This document shows positions 54,060-64,000 of a DNA stretch of 64,000 nt, piece after piece. Under the pieces are notes generated by a model. The model had not been told where the DNA came from. It saw nothing but the letters and a program-made list of their open reading frames with translations, and did no database searches. The first letter of the stretch is position 1, and each line of letters starts with the position of its first letter. Source of the stretch: Ascaphus truei. Its lineage: Eukaryota > Chordata > Amphibia > Anura > Ascaphidae. The position numbers were made by a program, and so were the translations under genes. The DNA lies in assembly GCA_036426205.1 (NCBI GenBank), contig CM071568.1, positions 122,595,149-122,659,148 on the forward strand, written 5' to 3'.

Positions 54060-54967
54060 TGTAACCATGCTATAAAATGGCTGCAGTCATCTCTCCTGCT
54101 GACAGTAAGGCCTGGTAAGTTATGGGCATGCCAGCAGTTATCATGGAGGTTTGCCCTCACACCCTGGTGAGGTGTCATATGTCTCATAGGAAGAGACAAC
54201 ATGCTGCATGTCCACGGTTAGTGACATCAGAGATGTGCCTGTTCCTAGGTGATATAAGACATAGCACTGTCTAAAGTTAGTTGAGTTCCTGTTGTTGGCT
54301 GCCTCTGTTCAGTAAGAGGCACATGGAGGTCTGCAACATTGTTGCAGTAGTCTGATGCAGAGCTGTGAGTCTGGCAGCACATGGCAGACAGAGAAAAGCT
54401 GTTGGTGGCTGATGTAAGAGCTATGAGACAAGGAGCAAGTCTGAATGCAGGCTTGGGAGGAGACAGCTTATAAGACTGTGACCAGGGACCTGGCACAGGG
54501 ACTATCTCCCTGAAGGGGAGATAGGGAACCCACCAATTAAGGGAAGAGATACCTTTCAGAGGGAAGTGCGGTGAACGATGGAGGGCTGAGTACACCCCAT
54601 TGTGGAGGGCAGCTTGCCCACCGTGCAATAAAGATGATGCTGATAACAGAAACCCTCGTGTGTAAGAGTGAAGTGATTGCACAGGGGGCCGCACCACAGA
54701 GGAGTTCCTCACCAGGACCATCCACAAGCTCACGCTGGGATCCTGATGAGGTGGAGGCGCTGCACTGGATATAGGTAGGACTCAGCACACTACCTCAGCT
54801 GCCTGTCTGGGTTGGCAATCCCCACACACCATCATGCGGGAGACTCAGGAGTCCTGTAGCCAACAGGTGCACCACCAGACACAATCACACTGTAATGGGG
54901 ACTGGTTAAGACCACAGGGGCCAATATGAGATTGGGTGGGTCAGGCCAGTCCAGAAAACCCGTTACA
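54060..54967 (+). mobile_element. LTR-B, solo, flanked by CAAG
   Basis: Same termini as 41777-42683. CAAG precedes (54056-54059) and follows (54968-54971), a 4-bp target duplication within a LINE whose two sides join in order. It includes the internal TGGAGGCGCTG motif at 54752. Confidence 0.88.
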
Positions 54968-55440
54968 CAAGGGTAGTTCATAAAATCAGCCAGAAACTGC
55001 TGTGGGTTAAAGTTTCTAAATGTTTTAGTAAGGACAACTTTAGGGCTTGATTGGGGTGGTCTGATTTTCCTTACACAGTACACTATTGCATGGTCACTGA
55101 AAATGTCAGGTAGGATACAAGAGGATAGGATTCTGTTTGGAATAGAGGATAGAATCCAGTCTAGCAAGGAATGGTTGTAAGATTTTAGGTCTGTGTGTGT
55201 AGGTTTGGAAATTAGTTAAGTTAGGTTTAGTTACTTGAGTTGTGTCTGGATTTTGTTGTTTTTAGCGTCAAGCCAATTGTAGTAATCCCCAAGAACTAAC
55301 AGCTTACACTTCCCACTCAGAGAGGAAACTGTGAGTGAGTACTGGTTGGTGTGCTGGTTTTCAGAGTTTTTCACCAACATTCAGTAGATAATGTAAGACT
55401 TTTGCGTAATCCAGGGTGTATGATGATATTGGGTTTGGGC
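54968..55440 (-). mobile_element. CR1/L2-type LINE, endonuclease part
   Basis: Minus strand: LGDYYNWLDAKNN (about 55295-55255), then LDWILSSIPNRILSS and FSDHAIVYCVRK, the SDH box of the endonuclease, then FRNFNPQQFLADFMNYP up to the LTR. It is the 5' continuation of the LINE at 40085-41776 and 53591-54059. Stops occur. Confidence 0.75.
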
Positions 55441-55619
55441 CAGGAAGGAGGAGTTTGTAGTGGATAGAGAGATTAACATTTCCACGAGGCCACAGTAAAT
55501 AGCAGAGTTGAGGTAAGTAGCAAGTTAATTATCACAAAGGTAGATAACTGTGCATGAAGCTGTGGTTATCCAGGTTAGTGTGCACATTGAGTAGACAGCA
55601 GGTGTGTGCCTTTTACTTG

Positions 55620-56150
55620 TGTAGCACTGCTTCCCCCCCTCTGGGAGTTCTTGCCTAGGCTACAGGTCTGTGTGGTGCATTGTACCTGTTTGGCTCCAGG
55701 AGAGATGAGCTTCCGCAATGTTGTGGGGAACAGAACAGGTGTGCTGCAACCACTAGTCTGTACTTGATGAATGGTTCATGCTCCCTGGTATCAAGCCCTC
55801 AGGGTACGCCCCAATTGTCTTTCTTCTGATGAAAGGTATCTACGCTCCCTGGTAACATGCCCTCAGGGTACGCCCCAACATAGTCTTTCTTTTGGTAAGG
55901 GTCTGGGTAATCCCCACCCCCTCAGAGTGAGGTTCCCCTCTTCCTTAACTCAAATGGGTGCCCAAGGTCCCTGGTGAAGCATCAGGGGCCTGGCCCCAGC
56001 CTCTCCTGGTCTGCCTGCTGCAAATGTCCTGAAAAGCCTGCCCTGTTGCTGCATCTCAGCAGCGCCTCCATTTGTAGCACTGCTTTCCACCGCCCCCTAG
56101 CCCTGGGAGATCTTGCCTAGGCTACAGGTCTGTGTGGTGCTTTATTTATG
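55620..56150 (-). mobile_element. LTR-B-type element fragment, minus strand, with repeated LTR ends
   Basis: A primer site identical to 42686-42703 lies inverted at 56053-56070, two bases from an LTR end (TGTAGCACTGC on the plus strand, 56073). About 70 bp of LTR follows, to 56146, then the L1 region. A second copy of the same LTR end starts at 55620. Leader DNA between contains two GGTA-CATGCCCTCAGGGTACGCCCC-like repeats (55790-55880). No coding motif. Confidence 0.6.
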
Positions 56151-56179
56151 TTAATTATGTAATTAAAACTTTTTTATTT

Positions 56180-57307
56180 TTCATCTTTTGGTATATGAAG
56201 GGACACTATTACCTTAGTATAGCTTCATGCAGAAAATATTAAGAACAGAAAGAATGGAAACTCTCAGGAAACTGATAGTAGAAACTGAGCGAGAACACAG
56301 CACTCACTTAATGCAGCAACCCTCAAAAAATGTACAAATCTGAGGGGCAAACTCAACCTGATCCTAGTGGCAGAGGCGGAGAAAGCCCTCATGTGGATGA
56401 AGAGAAAGTTCTTTGAAAAGGCCAATAAGGAAGAATCATTATTAGCAGCCAGACTTAGAAACAGACAGCCGTACAATAACATTAAGGCAGTTAGAATGAA
56501 GAATGGTACACTGACTGCCAACCCTGATCTAATAGCAAAATAATTCTGTTTATACTACGCCAAACTTTACGATGACGAAAAAGCAGAGGCTAGTAGACAA
56601 CACCCAGATTCTTTACAAGAATACTTAAAATCTCTCGGTCTTCCTAGGCTAAAAGAAAGCAATACTGTGTCACTCAATAAACCTATTACCAGCCAGGAGA
56701 TGGCAAACACGATCAAAGAACTAAAGCAGTCCAAAGCCCCGGGGCCAGACAGCTTCTCAAACATTTACTACAAGAAAATGGCCAAAATCTTAGTTCCTCA
56801 GCTCCAGAAACTTTTTAATGCAATCCTCAAAGGGGCACAATGACCAAACACCCTCCACCAGCATGCTCCACGCTTCAATTTTGGTCATTTATAAAGAAGG
56901 CAAAGACTCTACAAATTGCACAAGATAAAGACCTATATCCCTGATAAATTCCGACATTAAAATTTTCTCCAAAATTCTATCCACCAGACTTAATAAATTC
57001 ATGCCGGATCCACAACGATCAGTTCGGATTTATACCAAATAGGCAGGCGGAAGATAACACAAGTTGGATGATAAAAAATAAACAATGTCCACATGATGCT
57101 ATTTTCTCTAGATGCAGAAAAGGTGTTCAATGGGATTGATTTGACCTATATGAGAGACATTCTGGAGATATTTGGTCTACAGGGTGATTTTCTAACAGAA
57201 ATTCTATCACTCTATACTAATCCAACAGCCAAAGTAAGATGTCTGGGAGCAGCATCATAAATAGTAAGCACCAAGGGAGGCACAAGACAGGGATGCCCAT
57301 TATCCCC
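56180..57307 (+). mobile_element. L1-type LINE ORF2, first segment
   Basis: Plus-strand RT region with frame breaks: FFEKANKEESLLAARLRN, ITSQEMANTIKELKQSKAPG then PDSF, then FSLDAEKVFNGI and GGTRQGCPLSP at 57270-57306. These are L1 RT motifs (SKAPGPDG, DAEKAFD, GTRQGCPLSP). It stops abruptly at CCCC (57307), where another sequence begins, and continues at 60490. Confidence 0.8.
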
Positions 57308-57537
57308 CCCTAACAAAGACATTAAAGCTGCAGATAGAGGGGGGTTGCGCTGCCCCCGGAGGGGGGGGAGAAGGGGGGAGTGGGTGATGTGTCCCCCTTC
57401 TGCCCCGATTACCGTGGCTGCCTCCCTGCCCGCACGGGAGATGGAGGGGGGTTGCACGGCCGCCGGGAGGCGGGGGTTGCAGCAAGGTGGTGTGTGTGTG
57501 TGAGATATATATATATATAGTGTGTGTGTGATATATA

Positions 57538-57597
<60 letters not shown>

Positions 57598-57807
57598 GAT
57601 ATATATAGTGTGTGTGTGTGTGATATATATAGTGTGTGTGTGTGTTATATATAGTGTGTGTGTTGTTTGTTGTTTTTTTGTGTTTTGTGTGTTTTTGTGT
57701 TTGTTCTGTGTGTTTTTGTGTTGTTTGTGTTTCATTTGTTTTTTGTTTGTGTGTTTTTTTATTTTTTTTTTATCTCTCTATTTGTGTTTTTGTGTTTTAG
57801 TATATCT

Positions 57808-57841
<34 letters not shown>

Positions 57842-58380
57842 TGTTGTGCTTTGTTTTTTTTTTTTTGTGTGTGGTGCTGTGTGTGAATCTATATAGTGTG
57901 TGTGTGTGGTTATAGTAGTGTGTGTGTGTGTTGTGCTAAAGTGTGTGTTTGTGGTGTTTGCTAGTGGTGTGTTGTGTGTGTTCTATTGTTGTGTGTTAGT
58001 GTTGTGTGTTTCTATATAGTGTGTGTGTGTGTTCGTGGTGTGTGTTGTGTGTTGGGTCGTGTGTTGTGTTTTTGTTTCTCTATAGTGTGTTTTGTTGATC
58101 ACTCTATATATTGTCCGTGTGTGTGTGCTATCTATACTCTTCTCGTGTTTGTGTGTTGTTGGTTCTCTCTTTCGAGTGTTCTTGCTCTCATCTGTTGTGG
58201 TGTGTCCTAATCTCTGTGTGTGTGTGTGTGTTGTTTGTTTGGCTCTCTCTCTGTATTGTGCGTGCTCTCTCTGTTTTCTTGCTCTCTCCTCTTCTCTCTC
58301 TCTTCTCTCTCTGTCTCTCTCTCGTCTCTCTCTCTCTCTCTCTCTCTACTCCCGCGCGCGAGTCACGATACAACAGCGCA
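57308..58380. repeat. G-rich, (GT)n, poly-T and (CT)n low-complexity DNA
   Basis: 57350-57480 is G-rich, followed by (GT)n with TATATATAG units (57490-57660), T-rich with a T run at about 57811-57840, GT-rich to 58230, and (CT)n to 58348. Open frames here are Cys/Val/Phe strings and not genes. Confidence 0.9.
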
Positions 58381-60489
58381 AATCAAAACACTTAGTTAAA
58401 TGCAGAGTAAATAACAACCACACTTGGCCAATCAGTCAATCGAGAGGTATTAACCCCTATACCACTAACCCTACAAAAATGCTGCCACTTAGGTCCATGG
58501 CTCCACACCTGCCGCAATGTATTGTATAGGAAAGAAATGACCTAGGCGGAAATGTGCAGGGGAAGACAAAAAAAAAGAGAGAAAATATCATAGGGCAGTA
58601 TATCTGAACAATTCAGAGCTTAGGTGGTAAGATATACACTTACACTTAGTTCAGTAATAATAGGCCTTTAATCCACAGTGGGACTCAGGAACTCTGCTGC
58701 TGGTGATCTTTAGTCTCTCCGTGTGTACTCTATTTTCGGGCTTCACACGACACTCCAGACAGCTGCTGCAGCATCAAAGTAATTCTGCGGCTGGATGGCA
58801 CCTTTCAGGGGATGGATCTCACACCGGGAGGGGGGTGCGGGGGGGGGGGGGAGGAATGATAGAGGAAAAGGAATAGTGTAAAACCTTTTAATAAAATCTA
58901 TCTAAAATACAGCAAATGGTATCCCACTCACATGTTATGAATCGCATTCAGGCAGTTGAGAGTTTTAAGTGAGTCTCTCACACTCGTGTCCGTCAGACGC
59001 CGGTTCCCTGCACAGTGCTTGTGTGGGATCACTTCCGCATCACATGCTCCGGCTCCGGTTCTCGCGGGACTTCGTCTCCTACTACAGTCAGTAAGCAGCT
59101 TCTGCTCCGTCGCAAGGGATCTCTCCGCAGCACGTCTCCAACTGCACTGCCAATGCTCCTGCCCTACTTGTTTCTCCACTTGGGCTTCCTCAGGGGCTAA
59201 TGTCCTTAACCTCTCCCTACCCAGGGTATTTGTAGCTACCTCTCGTGACTGATTGGATCAACTCAAGATTGGTTAATTGGCACATTTTCTACCTTAATTT
59301 GTCTCAGCAACTCATTACTTACAAAAATCAAGAGAATAATAAAGAGATTAATAAAGAGATTATAACTAATACAAAGATTCATAATTTGACCAAGATATCA
59401 CATATTATTTATTATTACATCACTATGGTTACCATCATGCAACCAATTGGTATCGATATGAAATAAATACCACAACCTTTAATTATATTTAGTGATGTTT
59501 GCCTGTCATAATAGGACCCCATCAATATGTGACATCTCTAATATGTCAAACAAGCAGTTCGTTTTTTAACCATGGTGCTTTTTATTAAGGCTTATTAACA
59601 CCACGTATTTGGGATATTAACACATTTTAGTATCCCAAAGAGATTATAATAGATCAAAAAAAAAAAACACATTTATTTTGAATAGATTATACTATGTTTG
59701 ATGTATAGCAGGGTTCATTCAATTGAGCTTACTCATATTTTAGACTATTTTAGATTGTTATTACTTTAATATACTGTGTTGAAAAGGATTATGTGAAACA
59801 ACAGCAGACTCTATGTGTGTGTATGTCATCACTATATAAGCTTTGATTAACACTTGATAAACAAGTGGATTTAATATTTCAAACATTTAGTAAAACATTT
59901 AATTTCACGTGACGGCAGTTCCTGTGGAGTTTTTGCAGCCGGTGGGAGCGGGTCTCCACGCTTCTAGCAGGGTAAGTACTCAGACTGGTCCGGACCCTTT
60001 CTGTAGTACATAGCTAGATCCAGTGGGCACCCGGTGCTCCTTACCGATCTTACTGGTGTTTTTACCAGTCTTTTTCAATGTTATTTGTTCATATTGCTTA
60101 TTTACTGTTTAATCTGCATCAGTGGATGCTTTGCCCACTGTCCTATATCATTATCATTAAAGTGTTCATACCCCTTAGTGCGCCTGTCTGTCAATTGTTT
60201 TTCCTGTCTGTGAGCCCCCTTGTGGGAGCTCACTCTTATAGGGGACGTGTGGAACCCTCCCCCCAGACTGAAGGCTGCAAGAGGGATTTTCTACACTAGC
60301 GCGGAGCAACATACTCTTTATGTGACCTTTCTAAAGGGTTGCTATAGAAACAAAAATACTCGTTACATTAGAATACATTAAAAATTGTCTTTCAAAGTTG
60401 TTTTTTTTTAAAAAAAGAAAATGCTACAAGTATTTTCTCACAGTACAGAACTGATTTATTTTAAAAAAAAACACACATGCAGGATATTG
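58381..60489. other. Unassigned insert within the L1 copy
   Basis: Not L1. A stretch near 59155-59200 (TTGTTTCTCCACTTGGGCTTCCTCAGGGG region) resembles the tail layout of PLEs on the minus strand. 59890-60350 is GC-balanced with no known motif. With the low-complexity part to the left it forms a 3.2-kb insertion in the L1. Confidence 0.45.
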
Positions 60490-62561
60490 ACTGAACTGCA
60501 GCTTTAAGGGGACTGAAATAGAAATATCAGAATACAAACTCTCATTATTCGCAGATGATATTCTTCTGTCAATAGCCAGACCCCTGATTTCTCTACCATC
60601 ACTATGCAAGGAACTAGAGATATTCAACTCCTACTATGGCTTTAAAATAAACAATAGCAGATTAGAGGCACTCAATTTCAACCTTCCTCCACACACTGCC
60701 AAACTTATAGCTTTACATTTCAACTACAAATGGAGAACTCACAGTATCCGCTACCTTAGAGTAAACATATCACAGTCTAACGAGACCTTACATAAAGCTA
60801 ATTATCCTGACATAATCCGAACAATAATTAAACACCTGCATAATTGGGCAAAATTCAAAAATCTCATGAATGAGTAAAATACAATCCATTAAAATGAGTC
60901 TACTTCCCCGTCTGTTATACCTCTTTCAAATGCTCCATGTTCCCCTAGAGACTAAACATTTTATAGACCTCCAAACACAATTAAATAGTTTTATGTGGTC
61001 AGGAAAAGGACCCAGAGTAAATAGAACTATGACTCTGCAAATTTCAATTCGAGGTCTGGCCCAGCCATGTCTTTTATCCTACTAGGCGGTGGCCCAATAT
61101 AGCCAATTAGTATCCTGGCATGAAGACACGCCCCGGGTATGCTGGGTCCAGATGGAGTTCCCATTACATACACAGGCCATCTTATGGCTTCCACCTCACG
61201 TTAGAAGGGAAAAGATGAATATTCTCCCTACTATATCCCATTCTCTGAAGTACTGGGAATTATTTTTCCTTAAAAAAGGTCTCACTCATTATAAATAAGG
61301 AGAAGAATGAGTTTATGTCATACAGGGAGCTAATATCAACATACAATATACCGGAAAACCAGGTATTCCAATACATTCAACTACTGAACTATGGGAGAAA
61401 ACGCCAAGACTACAAAAAACACATATTAGAAAATAATGCAATAGACACGTACTTCAGTCAAGACACAGATACCAGATACTCGCTAGCTGACATATATAAA
61501 CTAATTAGGGACCAAGACATGGAGAAAAATAACAAAAAAAATCTAGAAGCATGGCAACAAGACTTCCAAGAAATTCAAATGATGGAAGATTTAACGATTG
61601 GATATGTCAGGACTTGTAAAATAATTACATCAGAAAACTGGAGAGAAATGCAATTTAAGATAATGCATAGGGCATATATACCCTTCACCAGACAAATTAC
61701 GAATATAGACGCAGACACAACGAAATGTCCCAAATGCAACCTCCCTAAAGCTAACCTCAAACACTGTCTCTAGACATGCGTAAAAATTAACGAGTTCTGG
61801 ACACAGGTCCTACAATATATTAGAGAAGTTACAAAAATTAGCTGGATAACCCCCTCCCCATGATATTTGCAATACTGAACCTTGGACAATTAAGATCAAC
61901 CAAAATAGAGGGACCATTCTCCCAACAGAGATGATTCTCCTGGTAGCCAGAAAAGCCATTATGATCAAATGGCTAGATTCACAAGCACCTAACATAGAAC
62001 TTATAACATCCCTCTTGGTCAAACTGATCACGATAGACAGAGTATCTACCGAACAAGTAGGAGATAATCAGTATGACAAATTTGATCGAAAATGGGAGAT
62101 GATTATAAACTCTTTTCCCCAGCTAGAACAGATTAAATTCAGATGACACCCAAGATAAGATGGTAAACTAAACTGGACCGAAAACCGGATAAAGGAACTA
62201 GAAAATAAGGAGAACGTCCTGCATCACAACATAACATAACAACATAACATAACAACATAACATAACAACATGACAGAACAGAGTAAAAACGAAGAGCCTA
62301 GTCTAAACAAATATAACTAAAAGAAAGAATGGGAGTCACAAGCAAGCTATGATACAAAGTTTTGAGTTAAATGGTCGAGATATTAGATTAAGACCAGTTA
62401 TAAGTTCGAAAAAAGAAAAAAAATGGGTATCGCAAATATGTATTGAATTATGTAACATTATACAATAACATATGTACATGTAAATACATTATGCTACAAT
62501 TTAATATTTTTAAATGTATCTGTAACCACCCTAATAAAAAGATACTTAAAAAAAAAAAAAA
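60490..62561 (+). mobile_element. L1-type LINE ORF2, second segment and 3' end
   Basis: Resumes with EYKLSLFADDILLSIARPL (intact FADD, about 60530-60585), then MSLLPRLLYLFQMLHVP and a C-terminal part (61315-61773) with PFTRQITNIDADTTKCPKC, a Cys-rich stretch as in L1 ORF2. The 3' region ends with AATAAA and a poly-A tail (62548-62561). ACATA-type repeats occur near 62228-62270. Stops and frame breaks show it is dead. Confidence 0.85.
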
Positions 62562-62566
62562 GTCTC

Positions 62567-63142
62567 TGTAACAGGGGAGTTATCCCTGTTCAGGTAATGT
62601 GCCTCTAATCCAGCAGTGTGGTGGTTAACTGTTGGAAGTCAATTAACAAACACCACCTGCCTGATTAGATGGCTTAGAAAAGCCTGTCTTTTGAGACAGG
62701 AAGTGAGACTCCTTAGCTCACACCTGAGCTGAACTTGGAGACAAACAGTCTTGAGCCCTGCCAGAAGAAACAGCAGAGCTTCTTTCAAGACACAGGGGAA
62801 ACTTCTAAACCTGAACGCTGACACACCCTGAGGAAAAGGGAGCTGAACCAGGGACAGAGAAGATTTTCCCTCTAAACCACAAGGAACAGATAAGACTTTC
62901 ATTTATGAGACGTCTTATATCTGCTTAATTCATGCTATATGTTTGGGGCTGGGAGACATGCTTCTCTAAGGGAGTTGTGAACTGCATAGTATTTCACTAG
63001 AAATACTCCCAAGTGGATAGAAGCTTTGTTTACCCCTTGTTTGGATGGTTTCCTGATGTTAAGGAAACAGGCGCAATAAAAGGCTTATTTAATTTCACTA
63101 TAATCAGTCTCCCTTGCATACCTCTGTGAGCGTCCGCCTACA
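62567..63142 (+). mobile_element. 5' LTR of an LTR retroelement
   Basis: Begins TGTAACAGGGGAG and ends CCGCCTACA, 576 bp long. AATAAA at about 63075 is followed by a T-rich stretch. The LTR starts six bases after the L1 poly-A tail. A primer site stands two bases past its end. Confidence 0.7.
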
Positions 63143-63144
63143 TA

Positions 63145-63162
63145 TGGTGTCCGAAGTGGGAC
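63145..63162 (+). other. Primer binding site, tRNA-Leu-like
   Basis: TGGTGTCCGAAGTGGGAC agrees with the complement of a vertebrate tRNA-Leu 3' end (TGGTGTCAGAAGTGGGAT) at 16 of 18 positions, as in ERV-L-type elements. Confidence 0.65.
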
Positions 63163-63850
63163 GAGAGGTGGTCTTTGAAGTTAGAAAGGACCAGAGATTT
63201 GTTCTGTGAAATTTTTTATGCTTTTTGCCTACAAACAGTCTGAGCAACTTAAAAATAAATAAAATAAAAAAAAAAATCTCATGCAGCAGAGATCAGAGTT
63301 AAAGTGATACACACCACTACACTGAAACTTACAAAACCACAGATGGACTCTTTTCCCCAATCCCAAGAGGAGAGAGAGAGAGACTGCTGAAGCAGGTAAA
63401 ACCTTATTTGCCTATCACAATAAAGTGTAATATGGTCATTGAAATAGGGGGTTTGCCTTCCAGTCATAGTCAGGGTTCAAGAAGTGAGTTAGCCCTTGAA
63501 AGGAATAGGCATTTGTTATTTTCAAATGTTTAGCTGAAGCGGTGAATATAGATGGTGACCCATGAGTGGTACTGATTCTGCAAGTACAGGCTGCCACACC
63601 GCATAGGACTACCAGTTGTGAATGGAGTATATGCAGAAAAATGTGAAAATTGATGCAAGACTGTGCTGAAGCAGGGGAATTTTCAGTAAACAAGTGCTGA
63701 GGGTAAAATTGCCTACTAGAAAAAAAGGAATTGCTGAACGGTGTAAAAGGTATCCCAAAGTGTGAAGAGTGAATGTCATAATACCCAAAGTTGAGACTGA
63801 ACTCAAGCAGAAAACCACATTATTTGGCTGAAGCAGAGAGATTGTACCAA
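63163..63850 (+). other. Leader region of the tRNA-Leu-type LTR element
   Basis: Non-coding, with GCTGAAGC strings recurring near 63388, 63532, 63665 and 63825, each in a loosely similar context. No gag start before the window ends. Confidence 0.45.
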
Positions 63851-64000
63851 GCAAGTAAATGGTGTAAAGCAAACAGAAGTTTTTACCTAGCAACTACACA
63901 TTCAGCATACCTAATGAGAGATTAAACCTAGCAAGTAAATGGTGTAAAGCAAATAGACGTTTTTACCTAGCAACTGCACATCTTGTATACCTGATGAGAG
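63851..64000 (+). repeat. 80-bp tandem repeat
   Basis: Units starting GCAAGTAAATGGTGTAAAGC at 63851 and 63931, with about seven differences. The array may continue past the window edge. Confidence 0.85.

Larger units (their letters stand above)
53591..54967. repeat. Right copy of the 1.38-kb duplication
   Basis: LINE part 53591-54059 and LTR-B 54060-54967, near-identical to 41308-42683. The left edge is exactly the PLE truncation point. To the right the LINE continues, unlike the left copy, where the LTR is followed by its interior. Confidence 0.9.

Noticed and set aside
57608..58529. Cys/Val/Phe-rich open frames resembling membrane proteins
   Set aside because: Translation of GT, T and CT repeats.
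63851..64000. Possible CRISPR-like spacing of direct repeats
   Set aside because: Two adjoining 80-bp units without spacers in a vertebrate-type genome.

Overview
The window looks like repeat-dense nuclear DNA from an amphibian, most likely a frog. The evidence is a vertebrate-style gene with GT-AG introns plus a repeat mix that is common in amphibian genomes: Penelope-like elements (PLEs), a DIRS-type tyrosine-recombinase retrotransposon, L1 and CR1/L2-type LINEs, several LTR families, and hAT- and Harbinger-type DNA elements. No prokaryotic operons, CRISPR arrays, rRNA or tRNA genes were seen. The organism call is an inference; nothing in the sequence names the species.

Only one cellular gene is well supported. 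It is a D-isomer-specific 2-hydroxyacid dehydrogenase (glyoxylate/hydroxypyruvate reductase-like) on the minus strand. Exons at 26169-25791, 23839-23668 and 15601-15423 join in phase at consensus splice sites. The last coding exon, expected to carry the catalytic Glu and His, was not found and probably lies left of the window. A possible in-frame first exon (26395-26318) sits inside a Harbinger-like MITE. A decayed coiled-coil sequence lies on the minus strand at 5547-7100.

Layout. 1-3600: CA and pyrimidine minisatellite, then a CpG-rich stretch. 3600-9750: decayed coiled-coil sequence split by an LTR, a CT minisatellite, a cluster of RFX/CRE-like sites, a higher-order 34-bp minisatellite, and a solo LTR. 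10-15.4 kb: an LTR and PLE tails. 15.4-26.2 kb: the dehydrogenase gene, whose introns hold LTRs, a DIRS copy split by a solo LTR, and a hAT element with an LTR nested in it. 26.2-29.8 kb: MITE, low-complexity DNA and a palindromic element. 29.8-35 kb: two PLE copies head to head. 35-40 kb: repeats and an old endogenous retrovirus fragment. 40-56 kb: a nested complex in which a CR1/L2-type LINE is split by an LTR element with a 923-residue ORF of unknown function; a PLE follows, itself carrying a second LINE and a small inverted-repeat element, and then a 1.38-kb near-identical repeat of the LINE/LTR boundary. 56-62.6 kb: an L1 copy split by a 3.2-kb insert. 62.6-64 kb: the 5' end of an LTR element with a tRNA-Leu-like primer site.

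Two LTR families recur. LTR-A (begins TGTAAGG, ends in a variant of GTTACA, 5-bp target duplications) has a TATA box next to a TGCTCAGCC/GGCTGAGCA hairpin. LTR-B (begins TGTA, ends in TTACA, 4-bp target duplications where visible) carries a tRNA-Thr-like primer-site motif inside its 3' part and again just outside. The most unusual items are the LTR-B element with its large ORF, the duplication around the adjoining PLE, and the head-to-head PLE pair that shares an inactivating catalytic substitution.
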